From Cyprinus carpio (lineage: Eukaryota; Chordata; Actinopteri; Cypriniformes; Cyprinidae), in contig NC_056608.1 of NCBI RefSeq assembly GCF_018340385.1, forward strand, positions 25,157,424 to 25,221,423: DNA of 64,000 nt, written 5' to 3'. Position 1 is the first letter of the stretch. Each line of letters starts with the position of its first letter. The position numbers were made by a program, and so were the translations under genes. This document shows positions 1 to 11,250 of this stretch, piece after piece. Under the pieces are notes generated by a model. That model made no database searches. It saw nothing but the letters and a program-made list of their open reading frames with translations, and was not told where the DNA came from.

Positions 1-575
1 TTTTCTTAAGAAATTGGTCATTAAAATATTCAATAAGGATGCCTGAGATGATATTAAAAAAAAAAACTTTTAATGTTTTTCATGAAAATCATAAAAAAAT
101 ACTAATTTCAGCAAAGGTTTTGATTTAATCTCACAATCATCACCAGGTAAAAATTTAATATATTATTCACATCTTGAATACACGTGAAATTTGATGACCT
201 AAACTAACCTTTAGTGTCTTAAAAAGGTCAAAAATGAGATCAAATTGTCTGATATTTTTCAATTAATCAATCATTAATGTAACTGAAATTGTCAAACAAA
301 GATGTCTAAGATAATCAATAAAAAACAAAAACTTTTTTTTTCATAAAAATCATAAAAACGTTTGCCAAGTCACTTGAAATTCTGACCTAAACTAACCTTC
401 CATGTCACAAAAAGCTCAAATAATTAGGGCAATTTATCTGATATTTTCAAGAAATCAATCACTAATATAATTACATTGCAATTGAAAAATAAGGATACCT
501 TAGATGATCAAAAAAAATGATAAAAAAGTGAAACTTTTCCATATACATGATAACAAACTGTGCCAAGTTACTTTA
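1..575. repeat. Degenerate tandem repeat, unit about 190-265 bp
   Basis: Three decayed copies of one AT-rich unit follow each other. Landmarks recurring in each are a segment like 'aaggatgcctgagatgat' (about 31, 297 and 489), 'ctaaactaacct' (about 203 and 384), and 'gatatttt...aatcaatca' (about 251 and 441). The first full unit carries about 70 extra bases. It lies in the large first intron of the minus-strand RhoGAP gene. No coding signal seen. Confidence 0.6.
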
Positions 576-1157
576 AGATTAAACCATTAACAGAGCCGGC
601 ATGTACTCTGAAAAAGTTTGGGTTCAGAAAGTTTTTTTTTTTACGGCCATCAGGAAGAAAAGCGTCTGCACATTAAGACACATGAGCGGTCGTGTTCTAC
701 TTTCCATTCCTCCGTCTCGTCTTACTGTATTACCGCAGCACTGAGCAGTCAGCAAACTTATAATAATCTATTTAAAGTGCAGTAAGGGATTTAGGAGAAG
801 CGCTGTTGAATATGGATCAGACTGTGCACCAAAACACACTTGAAGCCAATCACTCGTGATGGGGGAGGGGCCTATTTCATGGCATGTTTGTGAATTTGTG
901 GGCGGAGCTATCAAGATATGGGCGTGGTCTTTTTGGGTAGAGGGTGTTTGTAAATAAATTAGAAAATAAAAAATCCTCAGTTCTCATTCTAGTGTAAAGA
1001 TCTGTGTTTAGATTGTGTTTTTCTTGTTATAAACATAACAGCCAAAAAAGTAAGACGTCTTTCTGTGTCTCTCAGGACAGAATGTGTTTATTATTTCAAG
1101 AACATTATGAGTGCAGTTACGTCTCACTTAAAACGCTCTCTGACATCATGATGCTAC

Positions 1158-1160
<3 letters not shown>
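576..1160. other. Intronic sequence, nothing recognised
   Basis: Mostly unique sequence with a short G-rich stretch near 860-935. I see no exon, RNA gene or transposon end I can support. It belongs to the first intron of the minus-strand RhoGAP gene. Confidence 0.4.
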
Positions 1161-1209
<49 letters not shown>

Positions 1210-1255
1210 TGTGTGTGTGTGAGTGTGTGTGTCTGTGTGTGTGTGTGTGTGTGTC

Positions 1256-1286
<31 letters not shown>

Positions 1287-1287
1287 A
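1161..1287. repeat. (GT)n microsatellite, interrupted
   Basis: A nearly pure GT run of about 125 bp with a few GA and CT interruptions. The apparent open frames here are only His/Thr or Cys/Val repeats of the dinucleotide. Confidence 0.95.
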
Positions 1288-1771
1288 TGAACTGTTTTCA
1301 GTAACACTAGACGAGTGTGTAACTGAACACGCAGCACACACCCTGTGATCAGCACACGCATGACCTCTGACCCTCAACATACATGACCAAGCATCCACTG
1401 GATCACACGCTGTCGCTTTCTCTCTTTAAACTCAACCAGAAATTAATTTCTTCAGCGAAACACAAAAGCAGATTCAGAGCTTTAAAAAGATGATTCATAA
1501 AAACACCATAAACACAGTCATCATATGAATGGGGCACAATATTCCAAGTCTGATGAAGTCATATAATGTTCAGTGAACTGAATTTGATTCATAAACAATT
1601 CACCAAAGAATCATTCATTCATCTGGATCCATTCTTTATTCTGATTCATGATTTATACCCAGACCAGTGTGTGAACCTGATCAACTGGTTTATTGGAACG
1701 AAAAAGAACGATTCAGTCACTGATTCAGTCATTGAGTTCAACTCACTGACTCAGTGAACTGTTCATAACTC

Positions 1772-2520
1772 TAGGGATCTAACGATATTATCAATATCGC
1801 GATAGCCAAACGATATTATCTCGATGTTAAAACATTGTAATTTTCTCATAATATACATTTAATATTAGAGTCATTTGCCAATGATTTCGAAACGATTCGT
1901 TCCAATAAGTTCGGAGGAAACCCCTCCCTTCCATAAGCCTACTCTGCTCTGATTGGTCAGCTGGACAAGCCTGTTGTGATTGGCACAGAGAGGAGTCCTC
2001 GAGCCAGTTAGCCATCGCTACCATTGGCAAAGCACTTTTACATAAAACAATATAGTGCTCCAATCCGTTTTTTATAATAATGTCATAAAATACAGAAACA
2101 CTAATTAGTGTCGTTAACAAACAAACACAGATGCTCCACAGTAAGACGAGCTCGGCTAATGATTCACAGGGTAATTAGGGTCAAACAGCTGTTAATAATA
2201 CTAGTGCAAATGCTGTTGATTTACAGTGAGGCGCTTTAATATCAGCCTGCAGGGATTCAGAGATAATATTACACTATATTAGTCATCACATGCACATAAA
2301 ACAAAGCTATCTGCATTTAGATCTGTCTTTCTACCAAAGCAAAGGCAGCATTAAAAACACATTTAAAATCATAATTTATTATATGCATTGATATGAAGGT
2401 CAAAAAGAGTTGCTTTTTCTTTGCTTATTTGGATGCACTCAATTTAATGTATCCTTGCTAAATAAAAGCATTAATTTCTCCAAAACAAATGTACTGCCCT
2501 CAAACTTTTGAAAGCTAGTG
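1772..2520. mobile_element. Decayed DNA-transposon remnants (two families)
   Basis: The stretch starts with TAGGGATCTAACGATATTAT followed by a self-complementary ATATCGCGATA block, a form typical of non-autonomous hAT-like ends in fish. I could not find the matching right end. At 2425-2515 there is the right-hand tail of the common MITE whose ends read as 'caaaagtttggggtcagtaaga'; its AATAAAAGCATTAATTTCT and CAAACTTTTGAAAGCTAGTG blocks match tails at 29.7 and 59.4 kb. Confidence 0.4.
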
Positions 2521-2817
2521 TATCTTTTAAAAGTCATTTGATTGCAATATCATGCGATTTTGCTGGCTTTTATTAACTTGATCTGTGCTGTATGATGATA
2601 TTAATACAACATACAAAGAAAAAAAAACATGATGCAATGAAAAAAATTTTTTTTTTTAATGCTGTAATCAATTTTGAATTGGATGATTGGGGTAAATTAT
2701 ACTTATTTTGTCTGCTGGGAAACATTTAAGTGTTTATATAGCTTCTGAAGTCCAGTACCAAATGAAAAAAAAAAAAAGATCTTTAAACAAAATAAGAAAA
2801 ATTTACACATCATCATC

Positions 2818-3325
2818 CTGTTCAAAAGTTTTCACACCCGGCTCTTAATGCATTGTGTGGCCTTCTTGAGCATCGGTAAATGTTTTCACCTTTATCTAAA
2901 GTTGTGTCTGAGTCCCTCAGTTGTCCTCAGTGTGAAAATATGGATCTCAAAATCATACAGTCACTGTTGGAAAGGGTTCAAATATGCAGAAGATGCTGGA
3001 AAACCAAAGATTGCACAGGAGCTGGGGGATTTTTCTGAAGAACAGCAGGAAGTTGAACTGTTCGGGACCAACAAGGGACTCATGAACAACTATCACAAAA
3101 TATAAAAACAGTCGTGGATCATTCAGGAAACAACACATAGTATTAAGATTCAAGGGTGTGTAAACTTTTGAACGGGGTCATTTGTTCATGAATTCAGTTA
3201 TTATTTTGCCTTGTGGAGTATATGTAAACATCTACATAACAAGCAGTTTTCATGATTTAGTTAAAATTATTAACATATTTGCATATTCTGCAAGGGGTAT
3301 GTAAACTTATGAGCACAACTCTATA
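2818..3325. mobile_element. Short repeat element with similar ends
   Basis: Begins near TTCAAAAGTTTTCACACCCG, has an internal GTAAACTTTTGAACGGGGTC block (about 3158-3178) and ends near GTATGTAAACTTATGAGCAC. The partly complementary ends suggest a small non-autonomous transposon. The open frame at 2848-3105 inside it has no recognisable protein character. Confidence 0.4.
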
Positions 3326-3757
3326 TATGAATATCCAGTGTTTGCATAAAAGCTCAATTCCAATTAACACCGACATATGCCAGCTATAGTTTCTTGAAAC
3401 AATAACCAGGTAATATTAATCAAGTCAATGCATGTAAATATGATCAATATAACAGTTGCATCTGAAGTTGACTGTACTTCAACAAATGCACATGAATAGA
3501 CATTCAGCTCATGTTCGGCTCGAACACAAACTCATGTCAGAAACACCACAGGATGGATTTTTGGCTATGAGAACAGAGGCCCAACAGAAGGGTTATACAG
3601 TCAAAATAACAGCAAAAAATGACTGAAAATATATCTAAAACTCTGGCTCAATTGTGCATTAAATGTGTGTTTTCCTCAAACATGCTCACACATTTAGTGC
3701 TTGGCCTGAAATCCAATGACAATCCATAAAAATGAGATTTGATGCACAAATGATCAG

Positions 3758-4075
3758 AAACGTGTTATTATGGATTATAGACTCTATGTATTTGAGTTAA
3801 AAACGTCTTAATGCTGGATGTGTTTCATCTTTTGTCTTCTCCAGATGTTCACTGATGGACTGGAGTGCTGTGGATTATTGTGATGTTTTTTTATCAGCTG
3901 TTTGGACTCTCATTCTGACGGCACCCATTCACTGCAGAGCATCCATTGCTGAGACACTGATGCAGTGCTACATTTCTACAAACCTGATGAAGACACAAAC
4001 TCATCCTGATCTCAGATGAACTGAGGATGAGCACATTTACAGCACATTTTCAATTTTGGCTGAACTATTCCTTTA
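3758..4075 (+). mobile_element. Half copy of the foldback element
   Basis: About 300 bp match one arm of the palindromic element seen in full near 49.6-50.3 kb and 62.6-63.2 kb. Shared marks are GTGTTATTATGGATTATAGA, TTTTGTCTTCTCCAGATGTT, CAGCTGTTTGGACTCTCATT and CACCCATTCACTGCAGAGCA. Only a plus-oriented arm is present, with no loop or second arm. Confidence 0.75.
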
Positions 4076-4079
4076 AACA

Positions 4080-4860
4080 GTGCAAATACGGGCACTATTC
4101 TGGATAAATATGCTGCGGATGATCTAAACATGACTAATGACTCTGTTCATCTGATCTGTTTGGATTCAAATGAGTTCTTAATGAACTGCTGTCTCAGCTC
4201 CTCTGAAAGCTATAATTAATCTGAGCTCATTAAGCCTAAAACATCTGCAGCGTTGGTGCGTCATGAGAAAATTAAGCAAAAACTACACACCAAAATGCAA
4301 GATAATGTCACTGGTATTTCTGAGAAAGTCTGTGCATTGCATATATCTGCACATAGTTGATAACACAGAAAGTTATACTGTATAAAAAGTACATGACATG
4401 AACTAAAAGCTACAACAAACCAATTCTGATTTCATGCGGTGTTTGACGTGAACAAGAGGATTTTGTGCAGTCTGACCTCGTACAGTTTCAGTGTCGAGTC
4501 TGACACTGTAACACCGTCAGACGCCTCACAAACTATCGCTACATCGATCCGCCGGTGCTTTAAACACAGTGACTTGCATATTTAATGGACGCTGCTATTA
4601 TTCTCCTGCAGTCCATCTGCATTTGAGATAAGAATGCAAACGAAAGTCACATGACATCAAACCCCACGCTATTTACTTTCTAACTCATGTTCCCGGTCTT
4701 GCTGTGAATGATTCATTGTTAAAGAAATAAGTGTCTACATCGTCTTTCTTCAGAGCTGGCTCCGCCTCTGAACGACTTTCCTTCTCTGATGACATCACCA
4801 GTCCCTCAGTGCATGTTGCGACTTGACTTTTAAAAAAAGAAAGTAATAAAACATCCACAA
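4080..4860. other. Non-repetitive intronic block, possible regulatory DNA
   Basis: Unlike its surroundings this block has normal complexity and no repeat that I can match elsewhere in the window. It holds GATA-, POU- and MEF2-like words around 4570-4680 and a 7-bp hairpin (CAGTGTC/GACACTG, 4489-4509). No exon is evident. A regulatory role is only an inference. Confidence 0.25.
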
Positions 4861-5265
4861 CAGTCCAGCATCACATCATGTTGCCGTAGTAACCTTCAAG
4901 AGTCAAATCAGATAATAAAACACCGCTGTTAGCCAAAACAACTTGAATGAACAGCTCAGCTAACAATGAATCTATGATAATTAATTTTCTCAATATTAAA
5001 CTAGTAATTGCATACATATTAAATGTAATAAGTCGGTCGTTTTTTTATGAAGGTGTGCACTCTGCCTGTTCCGTCGTTTTTATTTATTTTTTTGGGGGTC
5101 ACCAACTAGTAAAGTCGGTGTGTCCCTCTTTCAATCGTTATCCACAGGGTGTGTAAATTGTCGACACACACACACAGATTCCATTCCGATCCAATTAGTC
5201 CAGCATCACATCATGTTACACAAACAAACAACACACACACACACAGATTCCATTCCGATCCACAT
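4860..5265. repeat. Small imperfect duplications with CA tracts
   Basis: The words CAGATTCCATTCCGATCCA (about 5175 and 5245) and AGTCCAGCATCACATCATGTT (about 4863 and 5198) each occur twice, each pair within 70-340 bp, with CA tracts next to the first pair. This looks like local slippage or unequal exchange. Confidence 0.6.
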
Positions 5266-5411
5266 GGATTTACCCGAATAAAACCACTGGAATGCAACAT
5301 CATCTAATCTTTAATAAATACAAAGATATAAAGCAATTGTGACAGGCCTATAACAACCATTTAAGTTAGTTGACAATTTTTTGGTCAAACTGAGCAGATA
5401 AATGAGAAAAA

Positions 5412-5415
<4 letters not shown>

Positions 5416-5444
<29 letters not shown>
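5416..5444. repeat. (CA)n microsatellite
   Basis: Pure CA run of about 28 bp. The next 500 bases (5460-6000) are AT-rich intron sequence in which I see nothing else. Confidence 0.9.
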
Positions 5445-5448
<4 letters not shown>

Positions 5449-6099
5449 TAGCAATCTGGGTTATTATAAAAGCTAAAAAAAAAAAAAACTTTCCATACTT
5501 GAAATAAAGTAAACATTTCTTGAAATAAAATATTTAAGTATTAAATATTTAAATCAATATTTTAAAAACTCAAATAATATAAAAAAAAATTAATAATCTT
5601 TTAAAAATTTAATAATTTAATATTTCAAAAAAGTTTTTCAGCTAGTTGCCAATTGCAACATTTTTTATTTCAGTCCTGATGCCCTAAAATATCTAAAACT
5701 AAATTTAAAATCATTTTAAAAAATACATACATGTGTACCTGAAAACAGTAAATGTTAATTGAAATAATATATAAAAATATTTCAGTTATTTAAAACTAAA
5801 CTGAAATAAAATTCATAAAAACTATACGGATATATATACAACACAAAATAAAAACTAATAGAATGGCAAGAACATTTAACTAAAATTTAAATAAAAAAAC
5901 TAAACTAATTTTAAATATTAATTTTAAAATAACAGAATAATAAAATACTATTCTAAACTAACACTGATTGCAAGATATGTAGATTGGCTATAAAATATCT
6001 TCATATATATGTTTGTGTGTGTGTTTGTGTGTGTGTAATGTTTCAAGCTATTTTACACTTCTGAAACTTAAACAAAACACTGATATCAATGGGTGATGG

Positions 6100-6236
6100 T
6101 CATGATAGATAGATAGAAATAGATATATAGAAGAATAGAAATAGATAGAAGACAGATGGACAGACAGATAGACAGATAGATAGATAGACAGATAGACAGA
6201 TAGACAGACAGACAGACAGATAGATGGATAGATGGG
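6100..6236. repeat. (GATA)n/(GACA)n microsatellite
   Basis: GATA units mixed with GACA units. The minus-strand open frame that crosses it (6048-6311) is the translated repeat (Tyr-Leu-Ser-Ile type) and is not a gene. Confidence 0.95.
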
Positions 6237-6523
6237 TCTGGGGTCAGGGCAGGTGAAGGATGCTCTAGAGGCCCTCATCAGGACCGCTCCACAGATGCCT
6301 GTCTCCATCACAACATCACAAAAGCACTAAACCCCAGAACAGCATCAGATCTCAAACACAGACCACACAACACCCAATCAACAATAATCTCCATTCTAAC
6401 AGTCACGTTTCTACATTTGCAGATGTGAATTTACAAGGTGAAGCTGATTATTTATTCCCGACACGTGTACTGATCGCCGTTTGCGCCGTTATTCGTCCCT
6501 CGTCAGCGGCGAAGGTGTTTTAC

Positions 6524-6576
6524 CTGCCCACGGTCTGGTTGGCCAGCTGTCGCATTCGGTTGAATTGCTTCTTCAT
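6524..6576 (-). CDS. First coding exon of an ARHGAP17/ARHGAP44-type RhoGAP
   Basis: Read on the minus strand, ATG at 6576 opens MKKQFNRMRQLANQTVGR and runs 53 nt to a clean donor AG|GTAAAA at 6523. This 18-residue start is the signature N-terminus of the RICH family of BAR-domain Rho GTPase-activating proteins (ARHGAP17/RICH1 and ARHGAP44/RICH2), which act at cell junctions and synapses by inactivating Rac/Cdc42. The arginine in 'NRMRQ' fits ARHGAP44 slightly better, as I recall the family, but 18 residues cannot settle the paralogue. The remaining BAR and RhoGAP exons must lie to the left of the window, so positions 1-6523 are first-intron sequence. The family call is a recognition from memory; the exon structure is seen directly. 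Confidence 0.75.
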
Positions 6577-6807
6577 CTTCCTGCAATTTGCGCGTGAATC
6601 CCGACAGAAGAAACACCAGCTGACATTCCTCACTCAAAGAACACCCGTCAGGGAATATTCCACGGCTCGCGCCATAATGAACGAGTCCTCTTTGGTGTGC
6701 AACCATCACCTACAGCGAATGAAAACGCCAGAAATCATCATTTGCGCGTTCTGCTCGTCGCTCGAGACTCGGGATGCTCCGCTGAGCGCCGGTGACGCGG
6801 CGGCGGG

Positions 6808-6827
6808 GCATTGTGGGTAATGTAGTT
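6808..6827 (-). promoter_or_regulatory. ZNF143/STAF-type promoter site
   Basis: The minus strand reads AACTACATTACCCACAATGC, matching the known ZNF143 (SBS) core CCCAYAATGC with its ACTACA 5' part. It lies about 230 bp upstream of the RhoGAP ATG, within a CpG-containing segment (6760-6815) that is far more GC-rich than its flanks, so this is the likely core promoter of that gene. The start site itself is not visible. Confidence 0.6.
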
Positions 6828-6829
6828 CT

Positions 6830-7504
6830 GAGAGACTGGCTGGCCTACTAATAGACAGTCTGAAGGTCGCGAGGTCGTCTTGTATTCAGTTTATGAGATC
6901 AAAATAAAGTTTTCAATCTTTATAACATTCAAGTAAAAAAAAAATCCAGTGAAAAACAAAATAAAAATGACATGCTGCTATTAAACTGAAGTCATTGTTG
7001 TTTTAAACATATTTAGCCCTGAAAAAAGTGCATAATTTACAGAATATGTTTGTAAAAATAAATAAATAAATACAAATGAAAACAAAACTACCAGTAGGCG
7101 ACTAATAAAAATATAGTTATCTTAACAATGTTTCCATCGTGTGGATGTTTTGAAGAAGTACAGCGTTGACAGAGAATCAAAATTCAATGTCAGATTAAAA
7201 AAACAAACAAAAAAACAAAACAACATTTTTGAACAAACGAACGAATTAGGCTAATAATTATATTTTTTAATATATACATACACAATTAGAATGAGTAACG
7301 TTAAATGACGATAATAATATCATACACCAAAGAATTGTATATAACTGAAATGTGATTTAAATTCTCATTTTACCGATTCTGTCCATTTTGTTTTATTGTT
7401 GGGTAAATATCATATTAATGCATGCAAATGGGAAAAAATGTAAGCCCTCCTTTAATATATTTCTTTGTGAGTTTGTGAAAATGTTTCAGAGCTTTAATAA
7501 GTCC
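6830..7504. other. AT-rich intergenic spacer
   Basis: A- and T-rich sequence with short A runs between the RhoGAP promoter and the LINE fragment. I see no gene, RNA or transposon end. Confidence 0.5.
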
Positions 7505-7700
7505 CTTACATTTACATTTAGTAATGTAGCAGACAAAAGCGACTTACAAATGAGGACAACAGAAGCTATCAAAATCAACAAAACAGCAATGATATATATA
7601 CAAGTGCTAGAACAAGTCTGAGGTAGCACGTTAAATAAAATAAAAAAAAACAACAACAAAAAAAAAACTCACAAAAAAAACCTTACCAAACACATACAAA
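7505..7700 (-). mobile_element. 3' end fragment of an L2-type LINE
   Basis: The block carrying TTACATTTACATTTAGTAAT, AAAGCGACTTACAAATGAGG and 'agcaatgatatatatacaagtgc' matches the 3' end of the larger LINE at 32198-33850 in the same order. Read on the minus strand it ends in the ATGTAAA-type tail known for fish L2 elements. No reverse transcriptase is left here. The following sequence to about 8160 is AT-rich with nothing recognised. Confidence 0.65.
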
Positions 7701-8319
7701 ACAATGTCTTATTGTTTTTTTTTCTCTATATTGAACAAAAAGCACAGGGGATACAGTATCAAGTACAAAAACTAAAATAAAATAAAATAAAAATAAGACA
7801 GTCAACTCAAAGTAAAGCAAGACAATAGACAAGGGATAGTCTACTAATAAAGAAAGAAAAATAAATAATAATTCACAAAATATTCATAGAAACTACAAAT
7901 ACAAAATATGAGTATAAGTAAATAGAAATAAATAACATTGGGAATACATAAATAATAATCTTCAGAAGATCAGGAAGTAATTTATAATGAAACCATAATT
8001 TCTTTAAGCGACGAAGAAGTTTTAGCCGCTTTCTTATTAGCTGATAAACAAAGAGAGTCATAAAATAATTTTAAATCAACACAAAAAAAGTCTAAAATTG
8101 GGCTTCGAAAAAGTTACTTTACACGTATGAAGATAAAAATTGCCACATAAAGTAAGCAGCTTTAATCTGTCGTCCATCTCCTTTGACCCGGAGTCTCAAA
8201 TCAAAAGCAAAACCTCAAAAGTATACAAAACAATGTCTTTTGTGTAAATTGTGTAAAACCATTTATTCAATCACTTTCTGCTGCGGCGTCATCGGGGCGT
8301 GTCCTCTGCGCAGAGTCGG

Positions 8320-8343
8320 TGACGTCAGTCCGCGCGTGCGCGC
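8320..8343 (+). promoter_or_regulatory. ndufb8: ndufb8 promoter: CRE plus NRF-1-like site
   Basis: A perfect cAMP-response element TGACGTCA (8320-8327) is followed at once by GCGCGTGCGCGC (8332-8343), close to the NRF-1 consensus. Both lie within 50 bp of the ndufb8 ATG in a CpG-rich segment without a TATA box. NRF-1 and CREB sites are well known in promoters of nuclear genes for oxidative phosphorylation, which fits the downstream gene. Confidence 0.6.
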
Positions 8344-8365
8344 TGCGGAGTGTCCGAGAGGCAGG

Positions 8366-10652
8366 ATGGCGGCCCTCAGAGCGGCTCTCCTCACCCGAGC
8401 TCTTACTAAAGGAAAACCACCGGGAATCTCAACCATTATCCTCGGAACCAGAGCAGGTGCTGTCTTACACATCTGTTGTTTCGTATCATGTGAATATAGG
8501 ACATAAACGCAGCGTGTTATAGTATCTAATGAACGATAACCTTCACGTCAAGGCTGCGGAGCTAACATGCTAAGCGAACCCCTGCTAGCGTTTTTACGTG
8601 ATTGTAAACAAATGCAATTTATTGCTAACTTCTGTGCATTAAAAGTAACTGACGTTTTGTTTTAACATATTATAAATGAAATCCCGCTTAATGTTTTTTT
8701 TTTCTAAGTGTGTGTCTTCAAAATGTGCAATTCTGTTAGCCTTGTGTGCACCTGATTGTGTATTAATTATATACTACAGGATGCATGTTTTTTTAGATTA
8801 TATAGTTAATAACTTAACGTAATTAAACTAGCTATGTAACGTGTGTCCTAAGGTAGTCTGGAGAACTCAGATTGTGTTTCTTCTCCGATTTCTTCTCTTG
8901 TTATTGTGTGTAATGCGTGATCATAATAACATCAGTGTGTTGTGTTACAGCATCTGGTCCTTCTAAGGACACCTTACCCGGTCCCTACCCCAGAACCCCA
9001 GCGGAGATGGCAGCAGCGGCCAAAAAATACAACATGACGCTGGAAGATTACAAACCGTATCCCGACGACGGCATGGGGTGAGTGTCTGTTTGCACGCTTT
9101 GAACGAATAACGTATTTAACCCCTTAACTGTCACCCCCCATTTTTTAAAATAAGCATTAAAGTGCACTATCCAAACTTAAATTGTTGTATTTTATGAACA
9201 CTTTGGAATATAGACCTAAGGTTGGTCTCTTTTTAAAAGAAGAAAATTAGAAGATTTTGGTAAAAGTGGATTTTTTTCAAAACATTTAAGTATCAAAAAG
9301 TTATAGAAGTTTAAATGTACTGTAAATAAAATGCGCTATATTCATTTTATTTTATTTATTATAAATATTTTACATAAAAGGTTCCTGTGAGATTTTATTT
9401 AGGGCGTCATACCACAAACAGCCACTGGGTGCCATCAAAACTCCTTTGAATTTTGATTAATTAATTTTTCCCTAGATTTCTCTATCAATTTTACTTCAAT
9501 ACTCAAAATAACCACCAAATATGGAATCCTGAGACTCAGACCTTTCCAATGATACATTTGTTAACAAGATTATAAAAAGTTTTGATTCTAAAAGACCGTA
9601 ATGCATTTTGTAATATGACACTTGACTCCGCCCACTAAGAGAGAGGAGACCACCATAAGATTTTAAAGTACCATTTCCATGGTAACGCAATGTCCAATTT
9701 CAAAATTGTTTTCACAGGATGAGTCTTGGGCTTCTAAGCTTTCAAATGATATATAATTTATGATGATTACTAAAAGATTTTATAGAGAAAAAGGACAACA
9801 ATAAAAGAGCGCCAAGCGTCCCACAGGTGGGACGGTGACAATTAGGGGTTAAATGCATTAGCTGTGTTGTTACGCAGGTACGGTGATTACCCCATGCTCC
9901 CGGAGCGATCGCAGCAGGAGAGAGACCCCTGGACCCAGTGGGACCATCCCGATCTCAGGAGGAACTGGGGAGAGCCGGTGAGTTTAACACTCATCCTATA
10001 AATCCTGTTTCTGTTTGATGCATCCACACATGCATTTAACGTTTAAAGCACCATGCATTCTTGCCACGACTCAATTATCAACTTGTGAAGCCAAAAGCTA
10101 CCAATATTAAGACATTTTAACCCATAATCCATAATAAAAAAAAGTCCATTGTGTCGTTTAGAAGACTTGTGAACAGTGCTTGATCTGTGCAGAGTTCTCT
10201 CCTGGTTCAGACTTGAGAAGGGGGTGTTTTCTGGTGTTTATTTAGATCCACTGGGACTTCGACATGTACATCAGGAACAGGGTTGACACGTCTCCGAGCC
10301 CCGTGGAGTGGAGGAAGATGCGGAACCAGCTGCTGGGGTTCGTGGGCTTCATGCTGCTGATGTTTGGTTTGGGCGAGATGTTCCCCTGCTACCAGCCTGT
10401 GGTGAGTAAAACATGAGCTCAATACAGAAGAATGGTGCATTTACAGAATATTTTGCAACCAATTGCGCACCAGGGTTAATTTAGCATTAAACAGTAAATA
10501 CTATTGTTTTCCACCGATGTTATGAATGCGTCTCATCATCAGTGTCTTTCTGTGTCCAGGCTCCTAAACAGTATCCCTACAGCGAACTGTATCTGGAGAG
10601 AGGCGGAGATCCCGAGAAAGAACCAGAACCTGTCAAACATTATGAAATCTAA
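8366..10652 (+). CDS. ndufb8: NADH dehydrogenase 1 beta subcomplex subunit 8
   Basis: Five exons with GT-AG introns: 8366-8456, 8951-9077, 9878-9977, 10246-10401, 10560-10652. They join in frame to 188 codons, close to the roughly 186 of the mammalian protein. Residues 1-30 (MAALRAALLTRALTKG...) form a basic, acid-free mitochondrial presequence. The conserved middle includes YNMTLEDYKPYPDDG, DYPMLP and DPWTQWDHPDLRRNWGEP. One membrane segment lies at about 135-152 (LLGFVGFMLLMFGLG), and the C-terminus ends HYEI. The product is an accessory subunit of the membrane arm of complex I in the inner mitochondrial membrane. It is followed head-to-tail by sec31b, as in the human block NDUFB8-SEC31B. 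Introns 2 and 3 hold transposon copies. No damage seen. Confidence 0.95.
9115..9855. mobile_element. TIR element in ndufb8 intron 2 (copy 1 of 2)
   Basis: Ends read TTAACCCCTTAACTGTCACC and, inverted, a matching ...GGTGACAATTAGGGGTTAA, so this is a terminal-inverted-repeat element of about 730 bp. A shorter second copy with the same internal words (AGTGCACTATCCAAACTTAA, ATATAGACCTAAGGTTGGTC) lies at 46569-47033. No transposase is present. Confidence 0.7.
10085..10215. mobile_element. Degraded fragment of the foldback element
   Basis: In ndufb8 intron 3 the words CATAATCCATAATA and GTGCTTGATCTGTGCAGA...TCTCTCCTG match arm end and loop of the foldback element at 49.6-50.3 kb. Most of both arms is gone. 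Confidence 0.45.
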
Positions 10653-10700
10653 TGCTAGAAACCTCTCTGTTTCATAACTTGTGTATATTTCTGTCTCTCT

Positions 10701-10706
10701 AATAAA
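10701..10706 (+). terminator. ndufb8: ndufb8 polyadenylation signal
   Basis: AATAAA lies 49 bases past the ndufb8 stop codon, giving a very short 3' UTR, with T-rich sequence following. The spacer from there to about 11150 is AT-rich, with a short GT run near 10851-10868 and no gene. Confidence 0.75.
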
Positions 10707-11204
10707 GTTAACTCAAATGTCATCTGTCGGATTTACCGTTTCTTGCCTTTCATTCAAATAAGACCTTAAACCGTCATCAGCATTTCATTATGTGTAGAAT
10801 AATTATAAATGCATTAAAAATCATGCATTTATATTATTTAATGTATATATGTGTGTGTGTGTGTGTGTTTATTTATTTTTAAAATTTTTATTACCTTTTA
10901 ACATCAGATTGGATGTCAGTAGTCAGTCTTTGAACTAAAAGTTCTAAATAAAATGCAATTAATAAGAACAGCATTAAGTGTTAAACAATAATCGATATAA
11001 TTTGTGTTTATCTGGCTTTTTTTTACTTTTAATTTGGGGATAAAATCAATTAAATTTTAGAGAAAAATGTATATGGGCACTGTTGGCTTTATTACATTTT
11101 TAATTTAAGCGATGTTGGCATTAGTAGAAATATAAATAGTGTCGATTTGGCAGTTTCGAGTCCTCCTCGTTTCGTAAAAAATGTCCCTCTCCGGCTGCCG
11201 TGCT

Positions 11205-11250
11205 GGACTACAATTCCGCGCCGGACTACATTCCCCACGAGTGACGCGCG
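11205..11250 (+). promoter_or_regulatory. sec31b: sec31b promoter with two ACTACA-type motifs
   Basis: GGACTACAATTCCGCG (11205-11220) and GGACTACATTCCCCACGAG (11223-11241) are near repeats 18 bp apart, each like the ACTACAATTCCC half of ZNF143/SBS promoter sites. They lie in a CpG-rich stretch just before a probable non-coding first exon that ends at the donor ACCG|TAAGT-type junction GTAAGT near 11308-11313. The next exon begins at 11918 and holds the start codon. Confidence 0.5.

Noticed and set aside
1117..1398. Open frames of His/Thr or Cys/Val repeats (also at 25250-25561, 26441-26683, 56952-57155, 58387-58874, 61709-61903)
   Set aside because: They are translations of CA/GT microsatellites with no domain, splice or start context.
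6100..6236. CRISPR-like array (regular short repeats)
   Set aside because: It is a GATA/GACA microsatellite without spacers in eukaryotic DNA.
6425..6820. Plus-strand 131-codon open frame
   Set aside because: It is antisense to the RhoGAP first exon and promoter and owes its length to GC content; no recognisable protein.
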